In this document: in pieces, positions 9,602 to 19,329 of the stretch | How the letters are laid out: each line of letters starts with the position of its first letter | How positions within the stretch are numbered: the stretch's first letter is position 1 | Source of the DNA: Streptomyces sp. Ag109_O5-1 | GTDB taxonomy: Bacteria; Actinomycetota; Actinomycetes; Streptomycetales; Streptomycetaceae | Assembly (NCBI RefSeq): GCF_003814875.1 | Contig: NZ_RKQF01000001.1 | Span: 8,866,001-8,930,000 of the forward strand | Direction: 5' to 3' | Length of the DNA stretch: 64,000 nucleotides | Notes under the pieces: model-generated | What the model was told of the DNA's origin: nothing | The model's input: only the letters and a program-made list of their open reading frames with translations | The model's database searches: none | Translations under genes and position numbers: made by a program

Positions 9602-10813
9602 ATGAAGACGATCGACGAACTCCTCGCCGAAGGGGTCGACGGCAAGCGGGTCTTCGTCCGTGCCGACCTCAACGTGCCGATGGCCGACGGTCTCATCACC
9701 GACGACGGCCGCATCCGCGCCGTGCTGCCCACTGTCAAGGCCCTCGCCGAGGCGGGCGCCAAGGTGGTCGTCGCCTCCCATCTGGGCCGTCCCAAGGGCG
9801 CCCCGGACCCGAAGTTCTCCCTGCTGCAGGCCGCCGAGCGGCTCGGTGAACTGCTCGACGCGCCCGTCGCGTTCGCCCAGGACACCGTCGGCCCCGCCGC
9901 CCACGACGCCGTGAACGGCCTCCAGCCCGGCCAGGTCGCGGTCATCGAGAACCTGCGCTTCAACGCCGGTGAGACCGCCAAGGACGACACCGAGCGGGGT
10001 GAGTTCGCGGACCGGCTGGCGGCCCTCGCGGACGTCTACGTCGGCGACGGCTTCGGTGCCGTGCACCGCAAGCACGCCTCCGTCTACGACCTCCCGGCCC
10101 GGCTGCCGCACTACGCCGGCTACCTCATCGCCACCGAGGTCGGCGTCCTGAAGAAGCTCACCGAGGACGTCCAGCGCCCCTACGTCGTCGCGCTCGGCGG
10201 CGCCAAGGTCTCCGACAAGCTCGCCGTCATCGACGAACTGCTCGGCAAGGCCGACCGGATCCTCATCGGCGGCGGCATGGCGTACACCTTCCTGAAGGCC
10301 AAGGGCTACGAGATCGGCAGCTCCCTCCTCCAGGAGGACCAGCTCGCCGCGGTCACCGAGTACATCGAGCGCGCCGAGAAGACCGGCGTCGAGCTCGTGC
10401 TGCCCGTCGACACCGTCGTCGCCCCCGAGTTCCCGGACCTGTCGGCCAAGACCCCGGCCAACCCCACCACGGTCGCCGCGGACGCCATGCCGGCCGGCCA
10501 GATGGGTCTCGACATCGGCCCCGAGTCCGGCAAGCTGTACGCCGCGAAGCTCGCCGACGCCCGGACCGTCTTCTGGAACGGCCCGATGGGCGTCTTCGAG
10601 CACCCCGACTACGCCGAGGGCACCAGGGCGGTCGCCCAGGCTCTCGTCGAGTCCAAGGGCTTCACCGTCGTCGGCGGCGGTGACTCCGCCGCCGCCGTGC
10701 GCATCCTCGGCTTCGACGAGAACGCGTTCGGACACATCTCGACCGGAGGCGGCGCCTCCCTCGAATACCTCGAGGGCAAGACGCTCCCCGGCCTCGCCGC
10801 ACTGGAGGACTGA
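9602..10813 (+). CDS. pgk: Phosphoglycerate kinase
   Basis: 403 residues; transfers phosphate from 1,3-bisphosphoglycerate to ADP. The N-terminal domain has VFVRADLNVPM and the substrate-binding SHLGRPKG; the C-terminal nucleotide domain has NGPMGVFE and the GGGDSAAA loop. Length is typical. Ribosome-binding site GGAGGAG about 10 nt before the ATG. Only 6 bp separate it from tpiA, so the two are co-transcribed. Confidence 0.97.
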   Translation: MKTIDELLAEGVDGKRVFVRADLNVPMADGLITDDGRIRAVLPTVKALAEAGAKVVVASHLGRPKGAPDPKFSLLQAAERLGELLDAPVAFAQDTVGPAAHDAVNGLQPGQVAVIENLRFNAGETAKDDTERGEFADRLAALADVYVGDGFGAVHRKHASVYDLPARLPHYAGYLIATEVGVLKKLTEDVQRPYVVALGGAKVSDKLAVIDELLGKADRILIGGGMAYTFLKAKGYEIGSSLLQEDQLAAVTEYIERAEKTGVELVLPVDTVVAPEFPDLSAKTPANPTTVAADAMPAGQMGLDIGPESGKLYAAKLADARTVFWNGPMGVFEHPDYAEGTRAVAQALVESKGFTVVGGGDSAAAVRILGFDENAFGHISTGGGASLEYLEGKTLPGLAALED

Positions 10814-10819
10814 CCCCGT

Positions 10820-11596
<777 letters not shown>

Positions 11597-11638
11597 GCAC
11601 ACCTGCGAGTAGGCGGTAGCGGCGATCCGTCGTACCCT

Positions 11639-11695
11639 TGCGGGGCCGAAGCTGTTATTCGGAGCGTGAAGCTTCAAACAGTCTCCGGCCCCGCA
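11639..11695 (+). other. Inverted repeat before secG
   Basis: Perfect 10-bp arms TGCGGGGCCG and CGGCCCCGCA enclose a 37-nt loop that contains a second short pairing GAAGC/GCTTC. It may be the tpiA terminator or the secG leader structure. The AT-richer loop could also hold the secG promoter. Confidence 0.45.
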
Positions 11696-11727
11696 GTCCA
11701 TCCGTATCCGAGGAAGTTGGTCCAGCC

Positions 11728-11964
11728 GTGGTTTTGGCGTTCTCGATCGCCCTGATCGTCTTCAGCCTGCTGCTGATGCTGCTGGTGCTGATGCACAAGG
11801 GCAAGGGCGGCGGCCTTTCCGACATGTTCGGTGGCGGCATGCAGTCCTCCGTCGGCGGCTCCTCGGTCGCCGAGCGGAACCTGGACCGGATCACCGTGGT
11901 GATCGGTCTGCTGTGGTTCGCGTGCATCATCGTCCTCGGCATGCTGATGAAGACGAACGGCTGA
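11728..11964 (+). CDS. secG: Protein-export membrane protein SecG
   Basis: 78 residues; small subunit of the SecYEG translocon. Two membrane segments (about residues 2-22 and 55-74) flank a Gly-rich cytoplasmic loop (KGKGGGLSDMFGGG), the SecG signature. I chose GTG 11728 because AGGAAG lies 11 nt upstream and the hydrophobic segment begins at once; the in-frame extension to 11638 is polar and unlike SecG. Its place after tpiA is conserved in actinobacteria. Confidence 0.93.
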   Translation: MVLAFSIALIVFSLLLMLLVLMHKGKGGGLSDMFGGGMQSSVGGSSVAERNLDRITVVIGLLWFACIIVLGMLMKTNG

Positions 11965-11997
11965 TCCGCGTCTCGCACACACGCACAATCCGTACGT

Positions 11998-12047
11998 AAG
12001 GCCCCATGTTCGGTACGCGCACCTGAGCGCGGCCTATCATGGGGCTT
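11998..12047 (+). terminator. Hairpin downstream of secG
   Basis: GCCCCATG (12001-12008) and CATGGGGC (12038-12045) form a perfect 8-bp stem with a 29-nt loop. Flanking AA and TT extend it past a one-base bulge. Probable end of the tpiA-secG transcript. Confidence 0.55.
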
Positions 12048-12065
12048 GCGTCTAGGTGCGGGGGC

Positions 12066-12092
12066 GGTAACTCCCAACACTGGACGCGCGTT
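12066..12092 (+). promoter_or_regulatory. Candidate SigR promoter of the RbpA-family gene
   Basis: GGTAAC (12066-12071), exactly 18 nt, then GTT (12090-12092). The SigR (thiol-oxidative stress) promoter consensus is close to GGAAT-N18-GTT, and rbpA genes are known SigR targets in Streptomyces. The predicted transcript start near 12099 would give a 76-nt leader. Confidence 0.55.
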
Positions 12093-12121
12093 GGGCCTTA
12101 CGTAGACTGAGGCGCTCGCAA

Positions 12122-12146
12122 CGAAGCGACACGCCGACTCGCTTCG
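12122..12146 (+). other. Leader hairpin before the RbpA-family gene
   Basis: Perfect 8-bp inverted repeat CGAAGCGA / TCGCTTCG with a 9-nt loop, located in the predicted 5' leader 15 nt before the ribosome-binding site AGGGAG. Confidence 0.5.
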
Positions 12147-12174
12147 CGGCACCATCACGCAGGGAGTTACGACC

Positions 12175-12510
12175 GTGGCAAGTGGCAACGCGATCCGAGG
12201 TAGCCGGGTCGGGGCGGGGCCGATGGGCGAGGCCGAGCGCGGCGAGTCCGCGCCGCGTCTGCGCATCTCCTTCTGGTGCTCCAACGGGCACGAGACGCAG
12301 CCGAGCTTCGCCAGCGACGCGCAGGTGCCCGAGACCTGGGACTGCCCGCGCTGTGGCTTCCCGGCGGGTCAGGACCGGGACAACCCGCCGGACCCGCCGC
12401 GCACCGAGCCGTACAAGACGCACCTGGCGTACGTACGGGAGCGGCGCAGCGACGCGGACGGCGAGGCCATCCTCGCCGAGGCACTCGCCAAACTGCGGGG
12501 CGAGATCTAG
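12175..12510 (+). CDS. RNA polymerase-binding protein, RbpA family
   Basis: 111 residues. RbpA binds RNA polymerase and the principal sigma factor, stabilises open complexes and affects rifampicin tolerance. The family fingerprint is present: N-terminal tail with LRGSR-like IRGSR (residues 7-11), zinc-ligand-like C35, H39, C57 and C60 (WCSNGHE and CPRCG), and the C-terminal sigma-interaction helices (THLAYVRERRS...LAKLRGEI). The sequence differs clearly from the longer RbpA I recall from the ppm1 locus, so it may be a paralogue. GTG start with AGGGAG 8 nt upstream. Candidate SigR promoter at 12066. Confidence 0.85.
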   Translation: MASGNAIRGSRVGAGPMGEAERGESAPRLRISFWCSNGHETQPSFASDAQVPETWDCPRCGFPAGQDRDNPPDPPRTEPYKTHLAYVRERRSDADGEAILAEALAKLRGEI

Positions 12511-13009
12511 GAGTTGAGACCGGCCGGGTGCCCGAGGGCGCCTGGCCGGAGCTGTCTGAGCGGCCGGGAGCAGCCCGTCGGACGGCTGTGGACGGCTGCC
12601 GTGGTCTCCCGGTGCGGGGACGCGTCACGGACGTCGGTGCCGCCGCGGACCGGGTGGACCAGCGACGCGCGATGTCGGGCTCGTCCATGCCTCGATTCCG
12701 TTGCCGCTCCCGCCGACCGGTGTGGAAGGTCAACCGGGTCACGCTGATGCAGCAACGCGCACCCGGGTCGATGACCGGCCGGATCGCCTCCGCCTTCCGT
12801 GTCTCCGCCACGCCCGGAGCACCGCCAGGCGCCCTCCTCTGCGGCCGGCCGTCACCTCGTTGATACCGGTGCGCAAGCCGGACGTACCTGTTGTTGTGCC
12901 GCGGGACGGCGCGACAGCAGGCCGCGCCCCACGCTGATCAATTAGGTTGGAACCGGCAGCGGGGCAGGCACGCCACAGGACAGGTGCAAGGAAGAAGGCT
13001 GAAGTCGGA
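12511..13009. other. 499-bp region without a recognisable gene
   Basis: No open frame here looks like a real protein; the short frames are Arg/Pro-rich shadow translations. The pgi promoter should lie at the right end, where the sequence is AT-richer around 12938-12948 (possible -10 TAGGTT). I see nothing else I can name. Confidence 0.4.
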
Positions 13010-14662
13010 ATGAACGCAGACGGCCGTACCAGGCTCAACCAGACGCCCGAGTGGACCGCGCTCGCCAAGCACCGGGAGGAGCTCGCCGACACCCACCTGC
13101 GGGACCTGTTCGCGGCCGACCCGGGACGCGGCACGGGCTACACGCTCCAGGTCGGCGACCTCTACATCGACTACTCGAAGCACCTGGTCAACGACGAGAC
13201 GCTGCGGCTGCTGCGCGAGCTGGCCGCCGCCACCGACGTCTTCGCCCTGCGGGACGCCATGTTCCGCGGCGAGAAGATCAACGTCACCGAGAACCGCGCG
13301 GTGCTGCACACCGCCCTGCGCGCCCCGCGCGACGCGGCGGTCGAGGTCGACGGCGAGAACGTCGTGCCGCAGGTGCACGCGGTCCTGGACAAGATGGGCG
13401 ACTTCGCCGACCGGGTCCGCTCCGGCGCCTGGACCGGCCACACCGGCAAGCGCATCAAGAACGTCGTCAACATCGGTATCGGCGGCTCCGACCTCGGCCC
13501 CGCCATGGCCTACGAGGTGCTGCGCAGCTTCACCGACCGCGACCTCACGGTCCGCTTCGTCTCCAACGTCGACGGCGCCGACCTGCACGAGGCCACCCGT
13601 GACCTGGACGCGGCGGAGACGCTGTTCATCATCGCCTCCAAGACGTTCACCACGATCGAGACGATCACCAACGCGACCTCGGCCCGCAACTGGGTGCTCG
13701 GCGAGCTGAAGGCCGGTCAGGAAGCCGTCGCCAAGCACTTCGTGGCCCTCTCCACGAACGTCGAGAAAGTGTCGGACTTCGGCATCGACACGGTCAACAT
13801 GTTCGAGTTCTGGGACTGGGTCGGCGGCCGTTACTCCTACGACTCGGCGATCGGCCTCTCCCTGATGATCGCCATCGGCCCGGACCGCTTCCGCGAGATG
13901 CTCGACGGCTTCCACCTGGTCGACGAGCACTTCCGCACCGCGCCCGCCGAGTCCAACGTCCCGCTCCTATTGGGCCTGTTGGGCATCTGGTACGACAACT
14001 TCCACGACGCCCAGTCGCACGCGGTACTCCCGTACAGCCACTACCTCTCCAAGTTCACCGCCTACCTGCAGCAGCTGGACATGGAGTCCAACGGCAAGCA
14101 CGTGGCGCGGGACGGCAAGGAGGTCGACTGGACCACCGGCCCGGTCGTGTGGGGCACGCCCGGCACCAACGGCCAGCACGCCTACTACCAGTTGATCCAC
14201 CAGGGCACCAAGCTGATCCCGGCGGACTTCATCGGCTTCGCCGAGCCGGTCGCCGAGCTCAGCGGCGAACTCAAGGCACAGCACGACCTGTTGATGGCCA
14301 ACTTCTTCGCCCAGACCCAGGCACTGGCCTTCGGCAAGACCGCCGACGAGGTCCGCGCCGAGGGCGTCGCCGAGGAGTTGGTCCCGCACAAGACCTTCCA
14401 GGGCAACCGTCCTACGACGACGATCCTCGCGCGCCAGCTGACCCCGTCGGTCCTCGGCCAGCTCGTCGCCCTCTACGAGCACAAGGTCTTCACCCAGGGA
14501 GCCGTCTGGAACATCGACTCCTTCGACCAGTGGGGCGTGGAGCTCGGCAAGGTCCTCGCCAAGCGCGTGGAACCGGCCCTGACGGAGGGCGCTGAGGTCG
14601 AGGGCCTCGACGCGTCCAGCAAGGCCCTGGTCGCCAAGTACCGGGAGCTGCGCGGGCGCTGA
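13010..14662 (+). CDS. pgi: Glucose-6-phosphate isomerase
   Basis: 550 residues; interconverts glucose-6-phosphate and fructose-6-phosphate, so it links glycolysis to the pentose-phosphate operon that converges on it. Signatures: NIGIGGSDLGP (about residue 157), SKTFTTIET for phosphate binding, WDWVGGRYS, and the C-terminal NIDSFDQWGVELGK. The ATG at 13010 follows AAGGAAGAAGG; the 21-residue upstream extension is not family-like. It converges on pgl across a perfect bidirectional terminator. Confidence 0.96.
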   Translation: MNADGRTRLNQTPEWTALAKHREELADTHLRDLFAADPGRGTGYTLQVGDLYIDYSKHLVNDETLRLLRELAAATDVFALRDAMFRGEKINVTENRAVLHTALRAPRDAAVEVDGENVVPQVHAVLDKMGDFADRVRSGAWTGHTGKRIKNVVNIGIGGSDLGPAMAYEVLRSFTDRDLTVRFVSNVDGADLHEATRDLDAAETLFIIASKTFTTIETITNATSARNWVLGELKAGQEAVAKHFVALSTNVEKVSDFGIDTVNMFEFWDWVGGRYSYDSAIGLSLMIAIGPDRFREMLDGFHLVDEHFRTAPAESNVPLLLGLLGIWYDNFHDAQSHAVLPYSHYLSKFTAYLQQLDMESNGKHVARDGKEVDWTTGPVVWGTPGTNGQHAYYQLIHQGTKLIPADFIGFAEPVAELSGELKAQHDLLMANFFAQTQALAFGKTADEVRAEGVAEELVPHKTFQGNRPTTTILARQLTPSVLGQLVALYEHKVFTQGAVWNIDSFDQWGVELGKVLAKRVEPALTEGAEVEGLDASSKALVAKYRELRGR

Positions 14663-14676
14663 GCCCGACGCTCATG

Positions 14677-14716
14677 AAAAAACCCGTACGGCCACCAACG
14701 GCCGTACGGGTTCTTT
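14677..14716. terminator. Bidirectional terminator between pgi and pgl
   Basis: Perfect 13-bp stem AACCCGTACGGCC / GGCCGTACGGGTT around a 6-nt loop, with A6 on the left and TTCTTT on the right. It serves the converging pgi and pentose-phosphate transcripts. Confidence 0.92.
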
Positions 14717-14726
14717 CAGTGCTTCG

Positions 14727-15509
14727 TCAGGGCGAAGCCGGCGGATACAGCGAGCGCGGCAGCTGGGCCGCGGCCGCCGAGTCCAGGAGCCACAGGGTCC
14801 GCTGACGTCCCTGGGCCCCTGCCGCCGGGGCCTGGATCTCGCCCGCGCCCGAGAGCGCGATGGCGACGGCCTCGGCCTTGTCCGCACCGGCCGCCAGCAG
14901 CCAGACCTCACGGGCCGAGCGGATGGCGGGAAGGGTGAGGGAGACCCGGGTCGGCGGCGGCTTGGGGGCGCCGTGGACGCCGACCACCGTGCGCTCCGTC
15001 TCCCGGACCGCGGGCAGCTCGGGGAAGAGCGAGGCCACGTGGGTGTCCGGGCCGACGCCCAGCATCAGGACGTCGAAGGTCGGCACCGCGCCGTGGTTCT
15101 CGGGGCCGGCCGCGCGGGCCAGCTCCGCCGCGTAGGCCTCGGCCGCCGCGTCCACGTCCGTGCCCCAGGGCCCGTCCGACGCGGGCATGGCGTGCACGCG
15201 CTTCGGATCCACCGGGACCTGGTCCAGCAGGGCCTCGCGGGCCTGGGTGACATTGCGCTCCGGGTCGCCCTCGGGCAGGAAGCGTTCGTCGCCCCACCAC
15301 AGGTCGAGGCGGCCCCAGTCGATGGCGTCCCTGGCCGGTGCCGCCGCCAGGGCCGCCAGCAGGCCGTTGCCGTTGCGGCCGCCGGTGAGGACCACGGACG
15401 CCTCGCCCCGGGAGGCCTGGGCGTCCACGACCTTCGTGATCAGACGGGCTGCGGCGGCCTGCGCCATCAGCTCCTTGTCGCGGTGCACGACCAGTTGGGG
15501 AGTGATCAT
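14727..15509 (-). CDS. pgl: 6-phosphogluconolactonase
   Basis: 260 residues; hydrolyses 6-phosphoglucono-lactone made by Zwf. The glucosamine-6-phosphate isomerase-like fold is marked by LTGGRNG, the WWGDERF motif (about residues 93-99), DVLMLGVGPDTHVASLFPE and the C-terminal WLLAAGADKAEAV. A usual catalytic GHTAS/GHIASLF-type His is present as DTHVASLF. The ATG overlaps the opcA stop by ATGA; last gene of the operon tkt-tal-zwf-opcA-pgl. Confidence 0.95.
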   Translation of the reverse strand: MITPQLVVHRDKELMAQAAAARLITKVVDAQASRGEASVVLTGGRNGNGLLAALAAAPARDAIDWGRLDLWWGDERFLPEGDPERNVTQAREALLDQVPVDPKRVHAMPASDGPWGTDVDAAAEAYAAELARAAGPENHGAVPTFDVLMLGVGPDTHVASLFPELPAVRETERTVVGVHGAPKPPPTRVSLTLPAIRSAREVWLLAAGADKAEAVAIALSGAGEIQAPAAGAQGRQRTLWLLDSAAAAQLPRSLYPPASP

Positions 15510-16654
15510 GTCGCCTTCGCCCTCTTCTTCAGCGGTGGCGGTTCCTGCGGCGCCGATTCTGTCGCGGGAGCCTCGGCAGCGGCTTCGAGAGCGGTTCCGG
15601 CGACGGCCCCTTCTCCTTTGGGCGACGGGTCCGTCGTAGCCGGGGTCGTAGCAGGAGCTGTAGCCGTAGCCGCAGCAGGGGCCGCGGCCGGCGCAGGAGC
15701 CGGAGCCGTGTTCACGGCCGCCGAAGCCGACGCGTTCAGCCGCTCCACGCCGAACCGCAGCGCCGACGCGTATGTGTCGTCCGGGTCGAGCCGACGCAGT
15801 TCCTCCGCGATCAGCTCGGCCGTCTCCCGCCGCTTCAGCGCCACCGCGCGGTCCGGCTGACCGTCGATGGACAGGGTGGCGAGGGAGCCGTCCGCGCGGT
15901 CCAGCGCGATCGCGCCCTCGCTGGTGTGCATACGGACCGCGGTCAGACCGGGGCCGGACGACAGCGACCGCTTGACGGGGACGTCCAGCCGGTCCGCGAG
16001 CCACATCGCCAGCAGCTCACAGCTCGGGTTGAACTCCTCGCCTTCCACCTCGACGGCCTCGACCTCGCAGACCACCTGGTCCAGGGCCGCCGCCAGCATC
16101 GAGCGCCAGGGCGTGATCCGGGTCCAGGACAGGTCCGTGTCGCCGGGGGTGTAGCTGTCCGCGCGGGCGGACAGCTCCCGTACCGGCTGCTCGGAGGCGT
16201 AGGTGTCGGTGACCCGGCGCTGGGCGAGCGCGCCCAGCGGGTCCTTCGCCGGGTCGAGCGGGGCGTTCACCGGCCACCAGACGACGACCGGCGCGTCCGG
16301 CAGCAGCAGCGGCAGCACGACCGAGTCGGCGTGGTCGGCGACCTCGCCGTACAGGCGGAGTATGACCGTCTCGCCGGAGCCCGCGTCCACGCCCACCCGC
16401 ACCTCGGCGTCCAGGCGGGACGACGTTCGGTCGCGGGGGGAGCGCGAGACGCGCTTGATGACGACCAGGGTGCGCGAGGGGTGCTCGTGCGAGGCGTCGC
16501 CGGCGGCCTTCAGGGCGTCGTAGGCGTTCTCCTCGTCGGTGACGACGACGAGGGTCAGCACCATGCCCACGGCGGGTGTGCCGATGGCCCGGCGGCCCTG
16601 CACCAGCGCCTTGTTGACCTTGCCGGCCGTGGTGTCCGTGAGGTCTATCTTCAT
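15506..16654 (-). CDS. opcA: OpcA, glucose-6-phosphate dehydrogenase assembly/activator protein
   Basis: 382 residues. OpcA is an allosteric effector or assembly factor of glucose-6-phosphate dehydrogenase in cyanobacteria and actinobacteria, and it is encoded directly after zwf as here. The conserved part covers about residues 1-300 (for example PVVVWWPVNAPLDP and RITPWRSMLAAALD). The last 70 residues are an Ala/Pro/Thr-rich tail ending in KKRAKAT, typical of streptomycete versions and probably disordered. ATGA overlaps on both sides (zwf and pgl). Confidence 0.93.
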   Translation of the reverse strand: MKIDLTDTTAGKVNKALVQGRRAIGTPAVGMVLTLVVVTDEENAYDALKAAGDASHEHPSRTLVVIKRVSRSPRDRTSSRLDAEVRVGVDAGSGETVILRLYGEVADHADSVVLPLLLPDAPVVVWWPVNAPLDPAKDPLGALAQRRVTDTYASEQPVRELSARADSYTPGDTDLSWTRITPWRSMLAAALDQVVCEVEAVEVEGEEFNPSCELLAMWLADRLDVPVKRSLSSGPGLTAVRMHTSEGAIALDRADGSLATLSIDGQPDRAVALKRRETAELIAEELRRLDPDDTYASALRFGVERLNASASAAVNTAPAPAPAAAPAAATATAPATTPATTDPSPKGEGAVAGTALEAAAEAPATESAPQEPPPLKKRAKAT

Positions 16655-18174
16655 GGCCGGCGCCAGCTCCGTCCTTCTCGTGCGAGCATCTCGTCGGCCT
16701 CGGCGGGACCCCAGGTGCCCGACTTGTACTGGGCGGGCCTGCCGTGCTTGTCCCAGTGCTCCTCGATCGGGTCGAGGATCTTCCAGGACAGCTCGACCTC
16801 CTCCGTGCGCGGGAAGAGGTTGGCGTCGCCGAGCAGGACGTCCAGGATCAGCCGCTCGTACGCCTCCGGCGACGACTCGGTGAAGGACTCGCCGTACGCG
16901 AAGTCCATCGACACGTCCCGGATCTCCATCGAGGTGCCCGGCACCTTGGAGCCGAAGCGGACCGTGATGCCCTCGTCGGGCTGGACGCGGATGACGACCG
17001 CGTTCTGCCCGAGCTCCTCGGTGGCGGTGTGGTCGAAGGGGGAGTGCGGGGCCCGCTGGAAGACCACCGCGATCTCGGTGACGCGGCGGCCGAGCCGCTT
17101 GCCGGTGCGCAGGTAGAAGGGGACGCCCGCCCAGCGGCGGTTGTCGATCTCCACCTTGATGGCCGCGTAGGTGTCGGTCTTCGACTTCGGGTCGATGCCG
17201 TCCTCTTCGAGGTAGCCGATGACCTTCTCGCCGCCCTGCCAGCCGGCCGCGTACTGCCCGCGCACGGTGTCGCGGCTCAGGTCCTTGGGCAGCCGTACCG
17301 CGCCGAGCACCTTGGTCTTCTCGGCGGCCAGCGCGTCCGCGTCGAAGGAGGCGGGCTCTTCCATGGCCGTGAGGGCCATGAGCTGGAGCAGGTGGTTCTG
17401 GATGACGTCGCGGGCGGCGCCGATGCCGTCGTAGTAGCCGGCACGGCCGCCGATGCCGATGTCCTCGGCCATGGTGATCTGGACGTGGTCCACGAAGGAC
17501 CGGTTCCAGATCGGCTCGAACATGGTGTTGGCGAAGCGTAGCGCCAGGATGTTCTGGACGGTCTCCTTGCCGAGGTAGTGGTCGATCCGGAACACCTGGT
17601 CCGGCTCGAACACCTCGTGCACGACCTTGTTGAGCTCCTCGGCCGACTTCAGGTCGTGGCCGAAGGGCTTCTCGATGACCGCGCGCCGCCAGGAGCCGCC
17701 GGTCTGGTCCGCCAGCCCGTGCTTCTTCAGCTGCTGGATGACGACCGGGAAGGAGCGCGGCGGCACGGACAGGTAGAAGGCGAAGTTGCCGCCGGTGCCC
17801 TGCGCCTTGTCGAGCTCCTCGATGGTGGAGCGCAGCCGCTCGAACGCGTCGTCGTCGTCGAAGGTGCCCTGGACGAAGCGCATCCCCTGGATGAGCTGCT
17901 GCCAGACCTCCTCGCGGAACGGGGTGCGGGCGTGTTCCTTGACGGCGTCGTGGACCTCGGCGGCGAAGTCCTCGTTGGCCCACTCGCGGCGGGCGAAGCC
18001 GACCAGGGAGAAGCCCGGCGGCAGCAGACCCCGGTTGGCGAGGTCGTACACGGCGGGCATGAGCTTCTTGCGGGAGAGGTCGCCCGTGACGCCGAAGATG
18101 ACCAGGCCCGACGGCCCCGCGATACGCGGGAGCCGTCGGTCGGCGGGGTCACGCAGCGGGTTGCTGCTTGACAG
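16651..18174 (-). CDS. zwf: Glucose-6-phosphate 1-dehydrogenase, apparent CTG start
   Basis: 507 residues if it begins at CTG 18174; first enzyme of the oxidative pentose-phosphate route, NADP-dependent. The first in-frame ATG (18060) would remove the N-terminal dinucleotide motif GVTGDLSRKKL, which lies at 18054-18095. No ATG, GTG or TTG occurs between that point and the in-frame TGA at 18180. CTG 18174 has GGAGGG 7 nt upstream and gives the familiar N-terminus SSSNPLRDPADRRLPRIAG. The active site RIDHYLGKE is intact. The start sits 4 nt after the tal stop; the 3' end overlaps opcA by ATGA. A base error changing TTG to CTG is possible. Confidence 0.95.
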   Translation of the reverse strand: MSSSNPLRDPADRRLPRIAGPSGLVIFGVTGDLSRKKLMPAVYDLANRGLLPPGFSLVGFARREWANEDFAAEVHDAVKEHARTPFREEVWQQLIQGMRFVQGTFDDDDAFERLRSTIEELDKAQGTGGNFAFYLSVPPRSFPVVIQQLKKHGLADQTGGSWRRAVIEKPFGHDLKSAEELNKVVHEVFEPDQVFRIDHYLGKETVQNILALRFANTMFEPIWNRSFVDHVQITMAEDIGIGGRAGYYDGIGAARDVIQNHLLQLMALTAMEEPASFDADALAAEKTKVLGAVRLPKDLSRDTVRGQYAAGWQGGEKVIGYLEEDGIDPKSKTDTYAAIKVEIDNRRWAGVPFYLRTGKRLGRRVTEIAVVFQRAPHSPFDHTATEELGQNAVVIRVQPDEGITVRFGSKVPGTSMEIRDVSMDFAYGESFTESSPEAYERLILDVLLGDANLFPRTEEVELSWKILDPIEEHWDKHGRPAQYKSGTWGPAEADEMLAREGRSWRRP

Positions 18175-18177
18175 GGT

Positions 18178-19296
18178 TCAGCCCTCCGAGGGGGACAGGC
18201 GCTCCAGCTCCGCCTGGGTCGACTTGAGCAGGTCGTTCCAGGACGCCTCGAACTTCTCGACGCCCTCGTCCTCCAGCACCTGGACCACGTCGTCGTAGGA
18301 GATCCCGAGCTTCTCGACGGCGTCGAGGTCGGCGCGGGCCTGCGCGTACGTGCCGGTGATCGTGTCGCCGGTGATGCCGCCGTGGTCCTCGACCGCGACA
18401 AGGGTGGCCTCCGGCATGGTGTTCACCGTGTTCGGCGCGACCAGGTCGTCGACGTACAGGGTGTCCTTGTACGCCGGGTCCTTGACGCCGGTGGAGGCCC
18501 ACAGCGGACGCTGCTTGTTGGCGCCCGCGCTCTCCAGCGCGGTCCAGCGGGCCGTGGAGAAGACCTCCTCGTACGCCTGGTAGGCGAGGCGCGCGTTGGC
18601 GACGGCGGCCTTGCCGCGCAGCGCCTTGGCCTCGTCGGTGCCCAGGTCGTTCAGGCGCTTGTCGATCTCGGTGTCGACACGGGACACGAAGAACGACGCC
18701 ACCGAACGGATGAGCGACAGGTCGAGGCCGCGCTCCTTGGCCTTCTCCAGACCGGCCAGGTAGGCGTCCATGACCTCGCGGTAGCGCTCCAGCGAGAAGA
18801 TCAGCGTGACGTTGACGCTGATGCCGAGGCCGATGACCTCGGTGATCGCCGGGAGGCCGGCCCTGGTGGCCGGGATCTTGATGAGGGTGTTGGGGCGGTC
18901 CACCAGCCAGGCCAGTTGCTTGGCCTCGGCGATGGTCGCCTTGGTGTGGTGCGCCAGGCGCGGGTCGACCTCGATCGACACCCGGCCGTCCTGGCCGCCG
19001 GTCGCGTCGAACACCGGGCGCAGGATGTCGGCGGCGTCACGGACGTCTGCCGTCGTGATCATACGGATGGCCTCTTCGACGGTGACCTTGCGGGCGGCGA
19101 GGTCCGTGACCTGCTGCTGGTAGCCGTCGCCCGAAGAGATCGCCTTCTGGAAGATCGTCGGGTTGGTGGTGACGCCCACGACGTGCTGCTGGTCGATCAG
19201 CTCGGCGAGGTTGCCGGACGTGATCCGCTTGCGCGACAGGTCGTCCAGCCAGATCGCGACGCCTTCCTCGGAGAGGCGCTTGAGTGCGTCTGTCAT
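18178..19296 (-). CDS. tal: Transaldolase
   Basis: 372 residues; transfers a dihydroxyacetone unit between sugar phosphates in the non-oxidative pentose-phosphate pathway. The N-terminal GVTTNPTIFQKAI and the Schiff-base Lys in LIKIPATRAG identify the long actinobacterial class. The last codons carry the GGAGGG that serves zwf. It starts 33 bp after tkt on the minus strand, with a good GGAG ribosome-binding site. Confidence 0.96.
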   Translation of the reverse strand: MTDALKRLSEEGVAIWLDDLSRKRITSGNLAELIDQQHVVGVTTNPTIFQKAISSGDGYQQQVTDLAARKVTVEEAIRMITTADVRDAADILRPVFDATGGQDGRVSIEVDPRLAHHTKATIAEAKQLAWLVDRPNTLIKIPATRAGLPAITEVIGLGISVNVTLIFSLERYREVMDAYLAGLEKAKERGLDLSLIRSVASFFVSRVDTEIDKRLNDLGTDEAKALRGKAAVANARLAYQAYEEVFSTARWTALESAGANKQRPLWASTGVKDPAYKDTLYVDDLVAPNTVNTMPEATLVAVEDHGGITGDTITGTYAQARADLDAVEKLGISYDDVVQVLEDEGVEKFEASWNDLLKSTQAELERLSPSEG

Positions 19297-19329
19297 GGAA
19301 TTACATCTCCTACGTGTCGTATGTGTGCG

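Noticed and set aside
12511..13009. A degraded gene between the RbpA-family gene and pgi
   Set aside because: I looked at all frames and found no family motif; the frames are Arg/Pro-rich shadows. Absence of a gene fits better.
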